From Ananas comosus (Eukaryota; Streptophyta; Magnoliopsida; Poales; Bromeliaceae), in assembly GCF_001540865.1 (NCBI RefSeq), contig NC_033628.1, positions 10,468,415 to 10,532,414 of the forward strand: a DNA stretch of 64,000 nt, given 5' to 3'. Below, in pieces: positions 11,087 through 22,564 of the stretch. The notes beneath the pieces are model-generated. The model was not told the DNA's origin, did not search any database, and was given only the letters and a program-made list of their open reading frames with translations. Every line of letters begins with the position of its first letter. Position 1 is the stretch's first letter. The translations under genes were made by a program, and so were the position numbers.

Positions 11087-12184
11087 ATACCCATTTTACT
11101 CTTATCACAATTGCTTTTATAAAATTTTCAAAAAAAAAAAAAAATTATTCAATGCCCTTCTAAAAGTTTATATTTTCACTAATATCCCTATACAAATTGA
11201 AATATTATAAATGCCACTTTAATTTTGAAAAACTTTCAAAACTACCTTTATATGTAATTTTCTGTCGAAGTTAAATAAACGGTAAGAAAATTCCTATTAT
11301 ACCCCTTGTTCTTCTTTTCATCAATGCTCTTTGACTTTTAACTCATGAATATACTTTACTTATACTTATTAGTGAATTAATTATATTATTTGAAAAATAT
11401 TAAACAAAATACTATAGAAGTTCTCTAATTAGATGCTAATAAGTAATTTCATAAAAGTTATTAATAAATCTTTTAAAATTAGTAATAAAAATCAATTTCA
11501 TAATAATTATAGAATGTTATGAAAAAATTACGAAAAGATTTTCATCTATATTTCTTATCATAGAAAATATATGGAACTCTCTCAACAATAAGCTATTTTG
11601 AAGTAGCTTTTCAACTTTATTATATATTTTCTCACTCTCTTCTCTTTTATTTGTTTTGATTTATTTCAAGCATTAAAATGAGAATTAATAAATTTACGCA
11701 ATAATTGTATCAATTTATGGCAGTTTTGATTGGCTATTTTGCTGAAGAATTAACAACTTATAGCAAATGAACAACTTAATTTTGACAAATTTGTCAATAT
11801 ATGGACCAAAGAAAAGTTTTAAAAAAAAAGTTTATTAGCCTATTTCAAAATAATCTATATTTGAAGGGTCGTATACACATTATTTCCACTAGTTAATAGG
11901 AAAGTAAATAATGGCTATACCGCTATGAGATTCAAAATAAGGGAAAAAATAGTCAATTTTATATTTAATATATTTTTATATAATAAAAAAAGTGGATTAA
12001 AACTATAGAAACTTACGAAGGTTAACAATGAGGGTAAATTTGAAATAAAATAGGTATTTAAAGGGGCATTTGTGATATTACAAATTTTGCAAGGGTATCT
12101 ATAATACTTCTAATCTTCCGAAGGGTATGAATGAAATTACCCTAACTTTTATATATGCGCTCAATTTTCTTCGCTGAACTCTTA
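11087..12184. other. AT-rich intergenic
   Basis: No gene. It holds a degraded repeat related to 8630-8760 and an A-run at about 11127. It ends with AAGGGTATGAATGAAATTACCCT, which resembles a TIR end. Confidence 0.4.
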
Positions 12185-12261
12185 TCCATTTTTAAATTCC
12201 CCTACTCTCTCCTCCCTCTTCTTCAAACACCCTTCTCTCTCTCTACTTCGCTTTTTCTTTC
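12185..12261 (+). promoter_or_regulatory. WEX-3 promoter/leader remnant upstream of the copia insertion
   Basis: AAATTCCCCTACTCTCTCC and the CT-rich text after it match the leaders of WEX-1, WEX-4 and WEX-5 (for example 30102-30180). The leader is interrupted at CTTTC (12257-12261), the target duplication of the copia element, and resumes at 15207. Confidence 0.65.
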
Positions 12262-12928
12262 TGTTAGGATTTGATTAGATTTGTAGTTGATTTTCTTATT
12301 GTATTAGGATTAATATTTAAATCTGTTGAAGATAAATTAAGATTTAAATATTAATTAGAAGATAAACCTAACTATATTAGGATTAATATTTAAATCTATT
12401 AGAGATTAATTAAGATAGATTTAGATATTAATTAAAGTAAAAATCCTAAACATGTTAGGATTGAGGTACGTTTTGGTGGAGCTTTATAAATAGCTCTTGA
12501 TGGGTTGTTTTTGGGGATGTATGGCTGGAGCTTTGGGTGTGCCGTATCAAGAGAGAGAGAGAGAAAGAGTTATTCATGCTTTGAGTGCACCTAGTGCACA
12601 AGTGCACGAAGATGTGTTGTCTTTTAGGTTTATAGAAGACGTGAGAAGGGTAGGAGAGATTCAAAAAAAGGGCTCGGGTTGTAGTTTCTCAGGTGTAATC
12701 TTTTCTTATTTAATGAATCTTATTTTACCCGCATATTTTTTGTTTTTGGTTTTCTCTCTTTTGTGGTTGTATCAATTTTTGCTGAGGAGACGGGTTTAAG
12801 GTAAAAACCCGATTTGACGCTTCCGTTGCGGAATCCCAACAATTGGTACTGAATCCACAGCAGTCGGTATCGGAGCGGGTTGCGGATTCACCAAATCCGA
12901 TACCGGGGCGAATACCGGATTCCCAACA

Positions 12929-13000
12929 CATTCCCTTTCTCTCTCTGTAACGAGCCAACGACAAAGCCAAGGAGGAAAGAATTCGAAGAAGTAGAAGAAA
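12929..13000 (+). other. Copy of the WEX 5'UTR fused between copia LTR and gag
   Basis: This 72-bp segment differs at only 3 positions from 15207-15278, the true WEX-3 leader after the right LTR, including GTAACGAGCCAACGAC and GAATTCGAAGAAGTAG. After the shared ATGTTG it switches to copia gag. A WEX leader does not belong in an element's internal region, so this is a chimeric junction. Confidence 0.75.
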
Positions 13001-13012
13001 ATGTTGACAGAG

Positions 13013-13790
13013 ATGGCCACGAAATTCGAAATCGAAAAGTTCGACGGCAAGAACAATTTCGGATTATAGCAGATTAAAGTACGGGCGATCCTCGTACAAC
13101 AAGAGTTGGACAAGACGTTGAACGGGAAGGGGGCGAAGCCGACGGAGGTTATGGATGCGGCATAGACGAAGATGGAACGGAAGGCGTTAAGCACGCTTCA
13201 TCTATTATTATCAGATGAGGTTCTTCTTTACAACATAGTTAGCGAGACGACACCAACGAAGTTGTGGAAGAAATTGGAAGATCTGTACATGATCAAATCT
13301 TTGACGAATAAATTGTATCTGAAGCAGCGATTGTTTACACTGCGGATGCAGGAAGCGACAAGTGTACATGAGCATCTTAACGAATTTAATAAGGTGGTGG
13401 CCCAGTTGACTAGCATCAAAGTCAATCTGGATAACGAAGACAAGGCGCTGATTTTACTATCTTTGTTACCGGCGACATGTGAGCATCTGGTGACTACGTT
13501 GCTTTATGGTAAGGAGACCATAAGCGTGGAGGGGGTCACGACGGTGCTTCTCTCAAATGAGATGCAGAAGATTACTCAGGAGTCGGTCACGCAGAGCCGG
13601 GATATTGCTTTAGTGGTGAGAGCGAAGAAGGAGGTAACAATATCGGCGATCGGAAATCGACAGTAGAAGCCGTTATCTGAGGTGGAGTGCTTCTACTATC
13701 ACAGAAAAAGACATATCAAGCGCAACTGTCAGGAACTTCAAAATGATCTGAAGGAGTTAAAGCGACAGAAGGAGAAAACTGTCATGAACT
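13013..13790 (+). pseudogene. Copia gag (UBN2-type) with degenerate zinc knuckle
   Basis: Reads MATKFEIEKFDGKNNFGL, stop, QIKVRAILVQQ and onward through DLYMIKSLTNKLYLKQRLF, typical of copia gag. In-frame TAG codons replace expected Trp at 13067 and in the DAA-TKMERK stretch (about 13162). Further on, CFYYHRKRHIKRNC fits the CX2CX4HX4C knuckle with its second Cys replaced by Tyr. Gag packages element RNA; this copy cannot make a full protein. More in-frame stops follow at 13667 and about 13789. Confidence 0.8.
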
Positions 13791-13896
13791 AGGACGATGC
13801 GATAACAACGATGGCACAGGCGGTAGAATCGAAGATGATCGATTCTGACGTGTTATATGCCGCGACCGAGGTGCTAAAATTTCGGATGACGCGTGA

Positions 13897-14178
13897 GTGC
13901 TCGATTCGGCATGTTCCTTTCATGTCTGCCCGGAGAAGGAGTCTTTTACCACCTATAAAGCGATCAAGTGTAGAAAAGCGCTAATGGGGAATAGGACGGC
14001 GTGCAAAGTTTTGGGCGTCGGCACGGTGAAAATCCGAATGCATGATGGGGTCGTGAGGACGCTGACAGGTGTGCGACACGTTTTTGGATTGAGACGAAAT
14101 TTGATCTCGTTACGTGCATTGGACTCGAAGGGTTGCGATATTTCGGCTTCAGGTGGAGTTATGAGGGTCCGAAAATGA
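13897..14178 (+). pseudogene. Copia protease / pre-integrase fragment
   Basis: Shifted in frame relative to gag, it reads LDSACSFHVCPEKESF and GVRHVFGLRRNLISL, the retropepsin active-site region and the following segment of copia polyproteins. Beyond 14178, NKRENLYDLNGSTV resembles the pre-integrase region in another frame. The rest of pol is deleted before the right LTR. Confidence 0.7.
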
Positions 14179-15278
14179 GATCGGGTCATGTGCGAGGTGA
14201 ACAAGCGCGAGAACTTATACGATCTAAACGGAAGCACAGTCAGAACGGAAGCGAAAACGGTTTGAGTTCCAAAAGTTCGCGGAGGTGCAGTCGCTCGAGG
14301 CGAAGCGACGGATGCGACGACATCGAGCAGAAGAGACAAGCTCAAGATGGAGCTTGCATGGTGAGCTCGACGCAGCGGTTGAAGACTACAAATCCAACCA
14401 GGGTGGAGAATGTTAGGATTTGGTTAGATTTGTAATTGATTTTCTTGTATAAATTAAGATTTAAATATTAATAAGAGATTAATATTTAAATCTGTTGAAG
14501 ATAAATTAAGATTTAAATATTAATGAGAGATTAATATTTAAATCCATTAGAGATTAATTAAGATAGATTTAAATATTAATTAAAGTAGAAATCCTAAATA
14601 TATTAGGATTGGGGTACGTTTTGGTGGAGTTTTATAAATAGCTCTTGATGAGTTGTTTTTGGGGATGTACAGCTAGAGCTTTGGGTGTGTCGTACCAAGA
14701 GAGAGAGAGTTATTCATGCTTTGAGTGCACNAATGAGAGATTAATATTTAAATCCATTAGAGATTAATTAAGATAGATTTAAATATTAATTAAAGTAGAA
14801 ATCCTAAATATATTAGGATTGGGGTAAGTTATTCATGCTTTGAGTGCACCTAGTGCATTGGTGCACGTAGATGGGTTGTCTTTTAGGTTTATAGAAGACG
14901 AGAGAAGGGTAGGAGAGATTCAAAAAGTGGGCTCGGGTTGGAGCTACTCTGTTACAGAAGAGTAGTTAGGTGTAATCTTCTCTTATTTAATGAATCTTAT
15001 TTTACCCGCATATTTTTTGTTTTTGTTTTTTCTCTCTTTTGTGATTGTATCAGCTTTTGCTGAGGAGATGGGTTTATGGTAAAAATCTGATTTGACGCTT
15101 TCATTGTGGAATCCCAACAATCGGTACCAAATCCACAACAGTCGGTATTGGAATAGGTTGCGGATTCATGAAATCCGGTACTGGGGCGAGTACCAGATTC
15201 CCAACACTTTCCCTCTCTCTCTCTGTAACGAGCCAACGACAAAACCAAGGAGGAAAGAATTCGAAGAAGTAGAAGAAA

Positions 15279-15590
15279 ATGTTGGCGACGTGCCGGCTGA
15301 CCCTGGTGAGCAACGATAGGACCTTGGCCGTGGTGACCTTCGCCGATGGCCACCGCATCTACACGACCGTCACCAACTCCGCCATCATCATCGCCAACTG
15401 GATCAATGAAACCGTCCAAGACTGCACCAACGGCGGCCGCTACATCGTCAGCCTGGAGGTCGCCTGCCAGCGGAACTGCAACATCGTCCTTGTCCAGTTC
15501 ATCGTCCGCGACCACTGCCTCATCTACCAGCTGCTGCACCACGGCAAAGCCCACCCCCCTCGCGAGTTCTACGAGTTTCTTATCGACACC
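15279..15590 (+). pseudogene. WEX-3, 5' half (interrupted by copia B)
   Basis: The ATG at 15279 follows the WEX leader. It encodes MLATCRLTLVSNDRTLAVV through EFYEFLIDT (104 codons) and is closest to WEX-5. First motif SLEVAC (E-V-A). The frame runs into copia B at 15591, whose first bases TGTTAA supply a stop. The 3' half resumes at 16623. Intact WEX-3 would have had about 210 codons. Confidence 0.8.
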
Positions 15591-16622
15591 TGTTAAATAT
15601 GTCTCGAATTCTAGTACTGCATGATTTTCTAACCCAATTCTGTTTTAATTATCCCATTAAGTTAAGTTTAGATTATGCTTAATTTTATTGAGATATTCCT
15701 AATCTTAGTGAGTTTATATTCCTAGTTGTATTGGAATTTAGCCACTATTATAAATATACACTTTATTCCATTAGTTTAGTGCAGAAGATGAGAGAGAGAA
15801 TATGGATGTATTTTTGGGATTAGGGTTTATTTTTCTTCTCTCTTTCTCGATTGTCTTTTGATATTTTCGCTCCTGACGAACTAGATCTTTCTGGTTTTAT
15901 TCAACCAAACTGCTATCAGAACCGGAGTGTTCTTTTGGGTGTTTAAGACGTCGACGAATTTGAGATCGAGAAGTTTGATCGCTTCAGCAGTTTCGCCCTA
16001 CGACAAGTTGTCTTTCTGATGCAACAGAAGTTGCAAAAGCCGTAGTTGGAGATAAGAGGATTGGCACTTCAAAGAATCCCGCAGATTTGCTCAGTAAGTT
16101 TTAGGCGATCATGGTCAAGTATTTCGTAAACTTTTTTGTTTGTGCAGTAGCACTTCAAGAGTTTTTTGAAATTTTGGTGGAGAAGACAGAGAATTCAAGT
16201 TAAGGTGGAGATTGTTAAATATGTCTCGAATTCTTGTACCGCAAGGTTTTCTAACCCAATTCTGTTTTAATTATTCCATTAAGTTAAGTTTAGATTATAC
16301 CTAATTTTATTGAGATATTTTTAATCTTAGTGGGTTTGTATTCCTAGTTGTATTAGGATTTAGCCACTACTATGAATGTACCTTTTATTCCATTGGTTTA
16401 GTGTGGAAGATGAGAGAGAAAATATAGATGTATTTTTGGAATTAGGGTTTTGTGAAAGAGGCATATTTTGTACATCACTTTGATTATAATGAAGATATCT
16501 GCTCCGTAGACCGGTGGCCGAACCACGTAAATTTTCTGTGCTTTATTTTTCTTCTCTCTTTCTCGATTGTCTTTCAGTATTTTTGCACCCGATGAACTAG
16601 ATCTTCTCGGTTTTAGTTCTAC
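15591..16622 (+). mobile_element. Copia-type element B, mostly deleted, inserted in WEX-3 coding region
   Basis: LTRs 15591-15907 and 16213 to about 16622 both begin TGTTAAATATGTCTCG. The left LTR lacks about 95 bp present in the right (about 16452-16548). After the left LTR comes AACTGCTATCAGAACC, a primer-binding site resembling the initiator-tRNA-Met complement. A gag start (EIEKFDRFSSF) is joined directly to a pol C-terminal remnant (TSKNPADLLS) and a polypurine tract (AAGGTGGAGA). The flanks ACACC / ACGCC suggest a 5-bp target duplication with one change. Confidence 0.8.
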
Positions 16623-16935
16623 CCACGCCCGGTTCTGCTTCATTGGGGCCGGCGTGGAGGTGGTCGCTTATGGGCTGCAGAGGGAGCACGCCTTCTCGGT
16701 GAGGAATACGGCGGACCTCGGCGACACAGCAGCAGTGAGGCAGGGCCGGGAGGATCTATGGCGGGCCGGGCTGGAACGCCTGGCGAGAGAGGTGATGCAA
16801 GTGGAGATGGAGGAGCCGGCTGAAGTGTGGAGGAGTAATTTGGGGAGGCGAGACCTGAGCAACGAGACGATCGCCTACGCCTGCGCCAAGGCCTACGTCG
16901 CCTCCAAGCTCAGGCGGGGGCTGTTAGATTGTTAG
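16623..16935 (+). pseudogene. WEX-3, 3' half
   Basis: Resumes at ARFCFIGAGVEVVAYGLQREH and continues to SKLRRGLLDC and stop. Second motif lacks Asp (VEVVA); third motif YACAK keeps Tyr but not Asp. The 3'UTR GGAGTTCCATCCATTT is shared with WEX-2. A fortuitous ATG inside the LTR (16567) makes it look like a separate frame, but the protein homology starts only after the LTR. Confidence 0.8.
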
Positions 16936-17440
16936 GAGTTCCATCCATTTCTTGATCATCACGTTTCTTGTTGATCGGATTGGAGAAGATGCATGTGTGT
17001 AATCATTCATGTTGGGCATTCGTGTTCTTGGTTTTTTCTTTTTTCCTTTTCTTTCTTTTTCCTTCTCCACTCTAAAGACAATCAATGCAAAGTAGAAGCC
17101 TGATAAGTGTAAAGCTCGAGCAAATTACTCGAAGATTACCATTAAGCTTCACTTGATATGGTTGCTTTTTTTTTTTTTCTGATAAAAATATTAATTCTGC
17201 TAATTTGAAATGCAAGTAAAAGAATTTTCTATAATTTTGCAAACTCGTAAAGAATTTCCTTCAAGTGATGGACGATGGATTAATAACGTAAAAGAATTTT
17301 AAATGCAAACAAAAATGCTTGCTCTTTATTTTTATGTTATTTTCCAAATAAATACTTTGAAATGTAATAATTACAAGCAATCCACCTACCATTCTTTCAA
17401 TATTTCTTATAAAAAAAATATTCAAAAAAAATAAAATACG
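16936..17440. other. WEX-3 3'UTR and AT-rich flank
   Basis: Shares phrases with the WEX-2 flank (TTACAATTAAACTTCA-like, TTGATATGGTTGC). No other gene is visible. Confidence 0.5.
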
Positions 17441-17445
17441 AAAAC

Positions 17446-18026
17446 TGTTGGCATTCGGTTAAATCGAATCGGGTGCGCCGATGATCGGGCTCGATCCGAC
17501 GGTTATTACGTTATCTAATTGGATTAGGATTAATCTCACTTTTAAATTGAAAAGCTAATTAGAGATAAATCCTAATCATATTAGGATAACAATTAATAAC
17601 CGATTTGGCCTTATCTCATACTCTATTAGGATTTTGAAATCCCTTATAAATATACAGATGATCCCACATAAAACATGAATGGAAAAAAAAAGTGAATAAG
17701 AAAACAAACGAGAGATACTACATACGGAAAAAGAAAGTGAATAATAAAACAAACGAGAGATACTACATACGGAAAAAGAAAGTGAATAAGAAAACAAAAG
17801 AGAGATACTATATCCTCCATTAACGTATTATTCTAAGGGGACTTGAACAGTAGATTCGCTATCGTACTCATTTGTAGTTCGATCCACCGAGGGTTCGAAG
17901 CGTTAGAAGACCTTAAAGGACGATCCAAGGACATGTGAATCCACCTCTACGATCCGGGCTCATCGCGTTGTAGCACGAATCGCTTCCGCAAAAAGGTACG
18001 AACGAATACTTTCGCTGCGTTCTACA
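17446..18026 (+). mobile_element. Solo LTR (581 bp) with AAAAC target duplication
   Basis: TGTTGGCATTCGG... to ...GCGTTCTACA, flanked by AAAAC at 17441-17445 and 18027-18031. It contains three near-identical copies (about 55-60 bp period) of a GAAAAAGAAAGTGAATAAG / AAACGAGAGATACTA unit at 17682-17810. A copia-like solo LTR is the simplest reading. Confidence 0.75.
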
Positions 18027-18270
18027 AAAACAATACAAAAAAAAATCTTAAATTTTTCTTTTTTTTTATAGAGATAGTTTTCAATATATCCCTATAAAGT
18101 ATTCAGTATCAAATATATTTTTTTTTAAATTCCAAGATATATACATTTATATAATTTTGTCCCTACAAGCTGACTATCGTTAGTCAACCATTAAATCTTC
18201 ACCATTTAGAGTTTTATCCCCTCAATGAAAATAGTTAATATAAGTTTGTTTTGAATTTATACCTAAACTA

Positions 18271-18487
18271 GACTGGAATACTATTAATAGCACCAATGAC
18301 TTGGTGCTATTAAGTTTTCTACATTTGGATTAAAAAATGTGCGGTTAGGATGATGTGGGCCCTAGGGTTGAATAGGTGGTTAGTTGAATAGTATAATCGA
18401 ACGGATGAAAATGATAAAAGAGCTAAATTTAACGACAAAAAACTTGATAGCACCAAATATTTTGTGCTATGATAGTATCCCAGCCGG
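18271..18487. mobile_element. MITE, 'TGGAATACTATTAATAGCAC' family, copy 1
   Basis: Ends are inverted: CTGGAATACTATTAATAGCACC at the left, GGTGCTATTAAG subterminal, and TGCTATGATAGTATCCCAGCC at the right. The interior contains GGATGATGTGGGCCC and ATAATCGAACGGATG, both shared with copies at 18961, 31074 and 31312. Confidence 0.65.
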
Positions 18488-18960
18488 ACTCTTTATACCT
18501 TATCGTTAGCATATAATTTTTTTAAAGGGTCCATTTAGCTGGAGTTTGAATGCTAAGTCATGCCTATAGCCCACACAGCCCTCCCCCAAAGATATATGAG
18601 TGTCGGGCGGGTTTCCTTAAGCTAAAAGCCCAAATTTGCTTTACTCGCCCAAAATGTAAATTTAATTAAATAAAAAGAGATCAAACTTGTTAGTTGTCAA
18701 AAGCTTAAGCTGTGTTTGGTTTCCCTGAAAACTACTCCAAAAATTAATTTTCAGTTAAAAAAATAACTATTTAATGTTTGGTTATCTGTAAAAAAGTTAT
18801 CTCAGAAAAGTTTCTTCTACGAATACGCTAACAAAATTTGAATTTTCGTTTTCCGCTCCATAAAAGCTAAAAACAAAGAGCTATAGTGAAATACATGGGG
18901 TCACTTGACTTTATGCACACTGAGGATGGGCTTCAACTTGTGGACCGCCTAAGAGAATTA
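18488..18960. other. AT-rich intergenic with half-MITE-like motif
   Basis: AGCTGTGTTTGGTTTCCCTG at 18709 looks like a MITE end, but no matching inverted partner was found. No gene is visible. Confidence 0.35.
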
Positions 18961-19180
18961 GGCTGGAATACTATTAATAGCACATATGACTTGGTGCTAT
19001 TAAATATTTTGCCTTTTGATTAAAAAAATGTGCAGTTAGAATGACGTGGGCCCTCAAAGATTGAGTGGGTAGTTAGTTAAATAATATAATCGAACGGATG
19101 AAAAATAATAAAAAAGGTAAATCTAACGGCAAAAAACTTAATAGCATCAAATGTTTCGTGCTATTGATAGTATTCTAGCC
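18961..19180. mobile_element. MITE, same family, copy 2
   Basis: GGCTGGAATACTATTAATAG to CTATTGATAGTATTCTAGCC; the interior has GAATGACGTGGGCCC and AATCGAACGGATG as in copy 1. Confidence 0.65.
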
Positions 19181-19184
19181 AGAC

Positions 19185-20831
19185 TATCTACACTATATAT
19201 AAAAGTACGTATTTTAAATTTCGGTAGGTCGACAGACCCATTTTTGGCGGAAATTGAAAAAAAAAAATTGATTCCTCTTTTGTTACGTACAATAAATAAC
19301 AGAATTGAACAAACTTTTAATTCCTCTTTATTTCTACAACAGAAAAAAATTTTATGCTTATCTAAATTTTTGCCTACAACAGAAAAAAAAATTATGCTTA
19401 TCTAAATTTTTACCAACCGAAAAATATCTACTATGAATCTATATTTTAATTAGAAATTTGTTTATTTTTTTTATCTCTAAAATAGAAAAAAATTATGCTT
19501 ATCCAAGAATATATTGTAGATATTTTCTAATAAAATATAACATATAAATTTACAAAATATTTTTATTCTAAATTCTTAAATCAATATGATTTATAATTTT
19601 TTATTAATTTAAAATAAATTAAAATAATTGTTACGTGCATTGGTACGTACACTCAACTAGTATATATAAAAGCACATATTTTAAATTTCGGTCTGTCGAC
19701 AGACCCATTTTTTGGCAGGAATTGAAAAAAAATTGATTGCTCTTTTGTTACGTAAAATAAATAACAGAATTGAACAAACTTTTAATTCCTCTTTATTTCT
19801 ACAACAGAAAAAAAAATTTTTGCCTACAATAGAAAAACAAATTTATGCTTATCTAAATTTTTACCAACCGGAAAATATCTACTATAAGTCTATATTTTAA
19901 TTCAAAATTTATTTAATTCTTTTTTTATCTCTATCTATAATATAATATCTACACTATCTATACTATATATAAAATCACGTATTTTAAAATAGTAAAAAAA
20001 TATATTTATCCAAATTTTTGCTAACCGAAAAATATCTACTATGAATCTATATTTTAATTAGAAATTTGTTTATTTTTTTTTATCTCTAGAATAGGAAAAA
20101 ATTATGCTTATCCAAATTCTTGCTTGAATATCTACTGTAAATCTATATTTCAATTCAAAATATAAAATTAATTTAAATTTTGGGACTATCAACATATTAC
20201 AAAGGAAATAATTTAAAGATAGATTAGTTGATAAATTTATAAATCATATTTTTGAATTAATATGATGTACAAATTTATGATCAATTTTTAAAATATTATG
20301 ATAAATTTTAAAACTTTTTGAAATAAAAATATACGATTATAATCAATCTGTTAAAAAATAGCACTTTTATCCATCTATTTTACATTAAAATTTAAATTTG
20401 AGTTTAAATTATGAATTAAATTAAATTTTTAATTTTGATACTCAAATCTGTATTCATCTATTTTACATTAAAATTTAAATTTGAGTTTAAATCGTGAATT
20501 AATTTATTTTTAATTTTTGATATCAAAATTGAATTTAATTATATAATGTATCAAAATTAAATTTTTAAATTTTAAAATAAATGTCAATTAATTTTGATGC
20601 TTTTAGTTTAAAACACTTATTTAAAATATTAATTAGATTTATTGAAATTAAAAAATATATAAAATATCTAATGTATATAAAAGAACATATTGTAGATATT
20701 TTCTAATAAAAATAACATCATAAATTTACAAAATATTTTATTCTAAATTCTTAATCAATATGATTTATAATTTTTATTAATTTAAAATAAATTAAATAAT
20801 TGTTACGTGCATTTGTACGTTACACTCAATA
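19185..20831 (+). mobile_element. Nested or tandem Helitron-like elements
   Basis: The head TCTACACTATATATAAAAG (19187) with a GTCGACAGACCCATTTTTGG block is repeated at 19665-19730, and a third head TCTATACTATATATAAAAT lies at about 19955. A 3' hairpin with CAACTAG ends at 19660 and a decayed one at 20831. Tails are rich in repeated phrases (AAAATATCTACTATGAATC). No protein was recognised. Tandem insertion next to a CTAG end is common in plant Helitrons. Confidence 0.55.
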
Positions 20832-20832
20832 G

Positions 20833-20844
20833 TATATATATATA

Positions 20845-20891
<47 letters not shown>
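20833..20891. repeat. (TA)n microsatellite
   Basis: About 55 bp of alternating T and A directly after the Helitron-like end. Confidence 0.9.
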
Positions 20892-20892
<1 letters not shown>

Positions 20893-21046
20893 CTAGCTAA
20901 GCTGGTATACTATAGTACGGAGGTCTCCGTGGTACCAAGTTGTTTTCAATAATGACTCTTCTAAATCAACGATCAGTTTCATTAGATTTGATCTACACTA
21001 TTAAAAATATTTGGAAACTAAATTTCATAATTTTTTGAGTGCGAGA

Positions 21047-22173
21047 TGTTGGAAATATCAAGTGTGTACGAGTAGGAGATGTTTAAATTTGTCCACATTA
21101 GAATTTATTTAAAATATTTCCAGTTCATATGTGATAAAAAATAAATATTGCTAATTATCTTAGATATTCCTAATTTATATGGGATAGGAAATAAATCTAA
21201 GGGTGCGTTTGGTTCGCGCTATCTTTTAAAGATTCCTACTAATCCAATAAAAATAAAAAAGTATGACGGAATTTAGGTAAACGCACTAAGTAATCTAGTT
21301 GGTAATACTGGATTCACTTGGGAATAAGATTCACCCCAAAGTACTAATCTCATTCCCTTGAGGGAAGGTGGGTATCCTCATATTAATAGATTGGGGTAAT
21401 CATAATATGTCTAATCTCTTTCTTTCTTCTTACCCACCCGCTAATTGATATTATTTTTCTTTACACTTTAACCTTATATCTCTCTCTAAACTTTTTTTTT
21501 CTCTCTCTAAACTAAGCTTTCTCTCTCTCTTTCTAAAATTTCAACTCTCTCACTTCCTCTAATTTCGACTATATTTTTCTTTCTATTTTTTTAATTATGC
21601 TCTTTCTCTCTAACTTATACTCTCTCTCCCTTTTTTTCTGAAACTTTTGATAACATTATCTAAAATTAAATAAATAAATTAATTAATTAGTTGAATATTT
21701 TTTGTAATATTAAATAACATTGCTAATTAATATTACCGTGCGAACCAAACACAGGAATTCCACATCTTAGTAATAGGATGAATAGGAATAAGATTCTCGG
21801 ATATCTTTTATTCCTAATAATCTTTCATAATGCGAACCAAACGCACCCTAAATGATAAATTATAATCTCTTTAAATTTCTATTTATATGAGATTCAATTA
21901 GAATATGATTAGAAGTAAAGTGTTCCTTATAGCCTATAAATATATGAAGTATTGGCCACATATGAGATGTAAAAAAAAAAATTAATTAATCTCTCTATGA
22001 AATTCTCTCTCTTGGATTCGTTATAGGACACCATCAGAAACCTTAGGGCGGTGTGCTGCGATCAACTCTAATAGCCGATTTGTAACGAGAAAGAATAAAT
22101 TTTTGGCGGATTAACGAGTTCGCAAAATAGGACAAAATCCGATTATGATAACTTCAGCATAAATTCCGCTACA
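21047..22173 (+). mobile_element. Probable solo LTR interrupted by a MITE
   Basis: Begins TGTTGGAAATATCAAG and ends near GCATAAATTCCGCTACA. The part before the MITE (21047-21200) and the part after (21849-22173) read as one LTR with a TATA-like region (CTATAAATATATGAAG) and an LTR-like 3' region. I could not confirm a target duplication, so the boundaries are tentative. Confidence 0.5.
21201..21848. mobile_element. PIF/Harbinger-type MITE, TAA target duplication
   Basis: Perfect 17-bp terminal inverted repeats GGGTGCGTTTGGTTCGC at 21201 and inverted at 21832-21848, with TAA directly outside on both sides (21198-21200, 21849-21851). 648 bp, CT- and AT-rich, no coding. Its termini are close to those of the element at 2329-3015. 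Confidence 0.85.
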
Positions 22174-22478
22174 AAAAGGCATATAAAATTTTATTAATTT
22201 TTGTGAATTAATTTGGATATTAATTTTATCCAACAAATATGAATTCATATTGAAAAAATAGCTATTGGGGCTTTCCGTTTTAATAATCCAAATAAAAATC
22301 TGAATCCCAAGAAAAAGAAAAAATTCGAAACCAAATTCAAAAAAGATTCGAATTCAAAAATCAAAATGTATATACGAATCTTATTAATGTAGAATTCTAA
22401 TTCAGATCTGACAATTTCCGTATTCAGAGTTGGGTTGGTAGTATCCGATCGATCTTTCCGCTAAACTCTTTTAGCCAT

Positions 22479-22484
22479 TATATA
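22479..22484 (+). promoter_or_regulatory. TATA box of WEX-4
   Basis: TATATA lies 86 bp before the ATG and is followed by TTCCCCCTACTCTCTCCTCC, the leader phrase shared with WEX-1 and WEX-5. Confidence 0.5.
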
Positions 22485-22564
22485 TTCCCCCTACTCTCTC
22501 CTCCCTCTGCTTCTAACGCCTCTTTCCCTTGCTCTTTCGCTCTTTCTTTCGCCAAAGAAAGAAT

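Larger units (their letters stand above)
12262..15206 (+). mobile_element. Copia-type LTR retrotransposon A, internally deleted, in the WEX-3 5'UTR
   Basis: Left LTR 12262-12928 (TGTTAGGATT... to ...TTCCCAACA) and right LTR 14411-15206 (same ends). The target duplication CTTTC is at 12257-12261 and 15207-15211. A polypurine tract (AGGGTGGAGAA) precedes the right LTR. Inside are gag, a knuckle and a protease-like piece; integrase, RT and RNase H are gone. The right LTR contains N14731, with a second copy of a roughly 95-bp segment (14522 and 14732), again an assembly join. Odd point: the left LTR is followed not by a primer-binding site but by 72 bp of WEX leader (12929-13000). Confidence 0.8.

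Noticed and set aside
22529..22564. Upstream extension of WEX-4 to 22529 (and similar extensions of WEX-2, WEX-7, WEX-8)
   Set aside because: The extra codons are leader sequence (CT-rich or simple repeat); conservation of protein starts at the downstream ATG in all copies.
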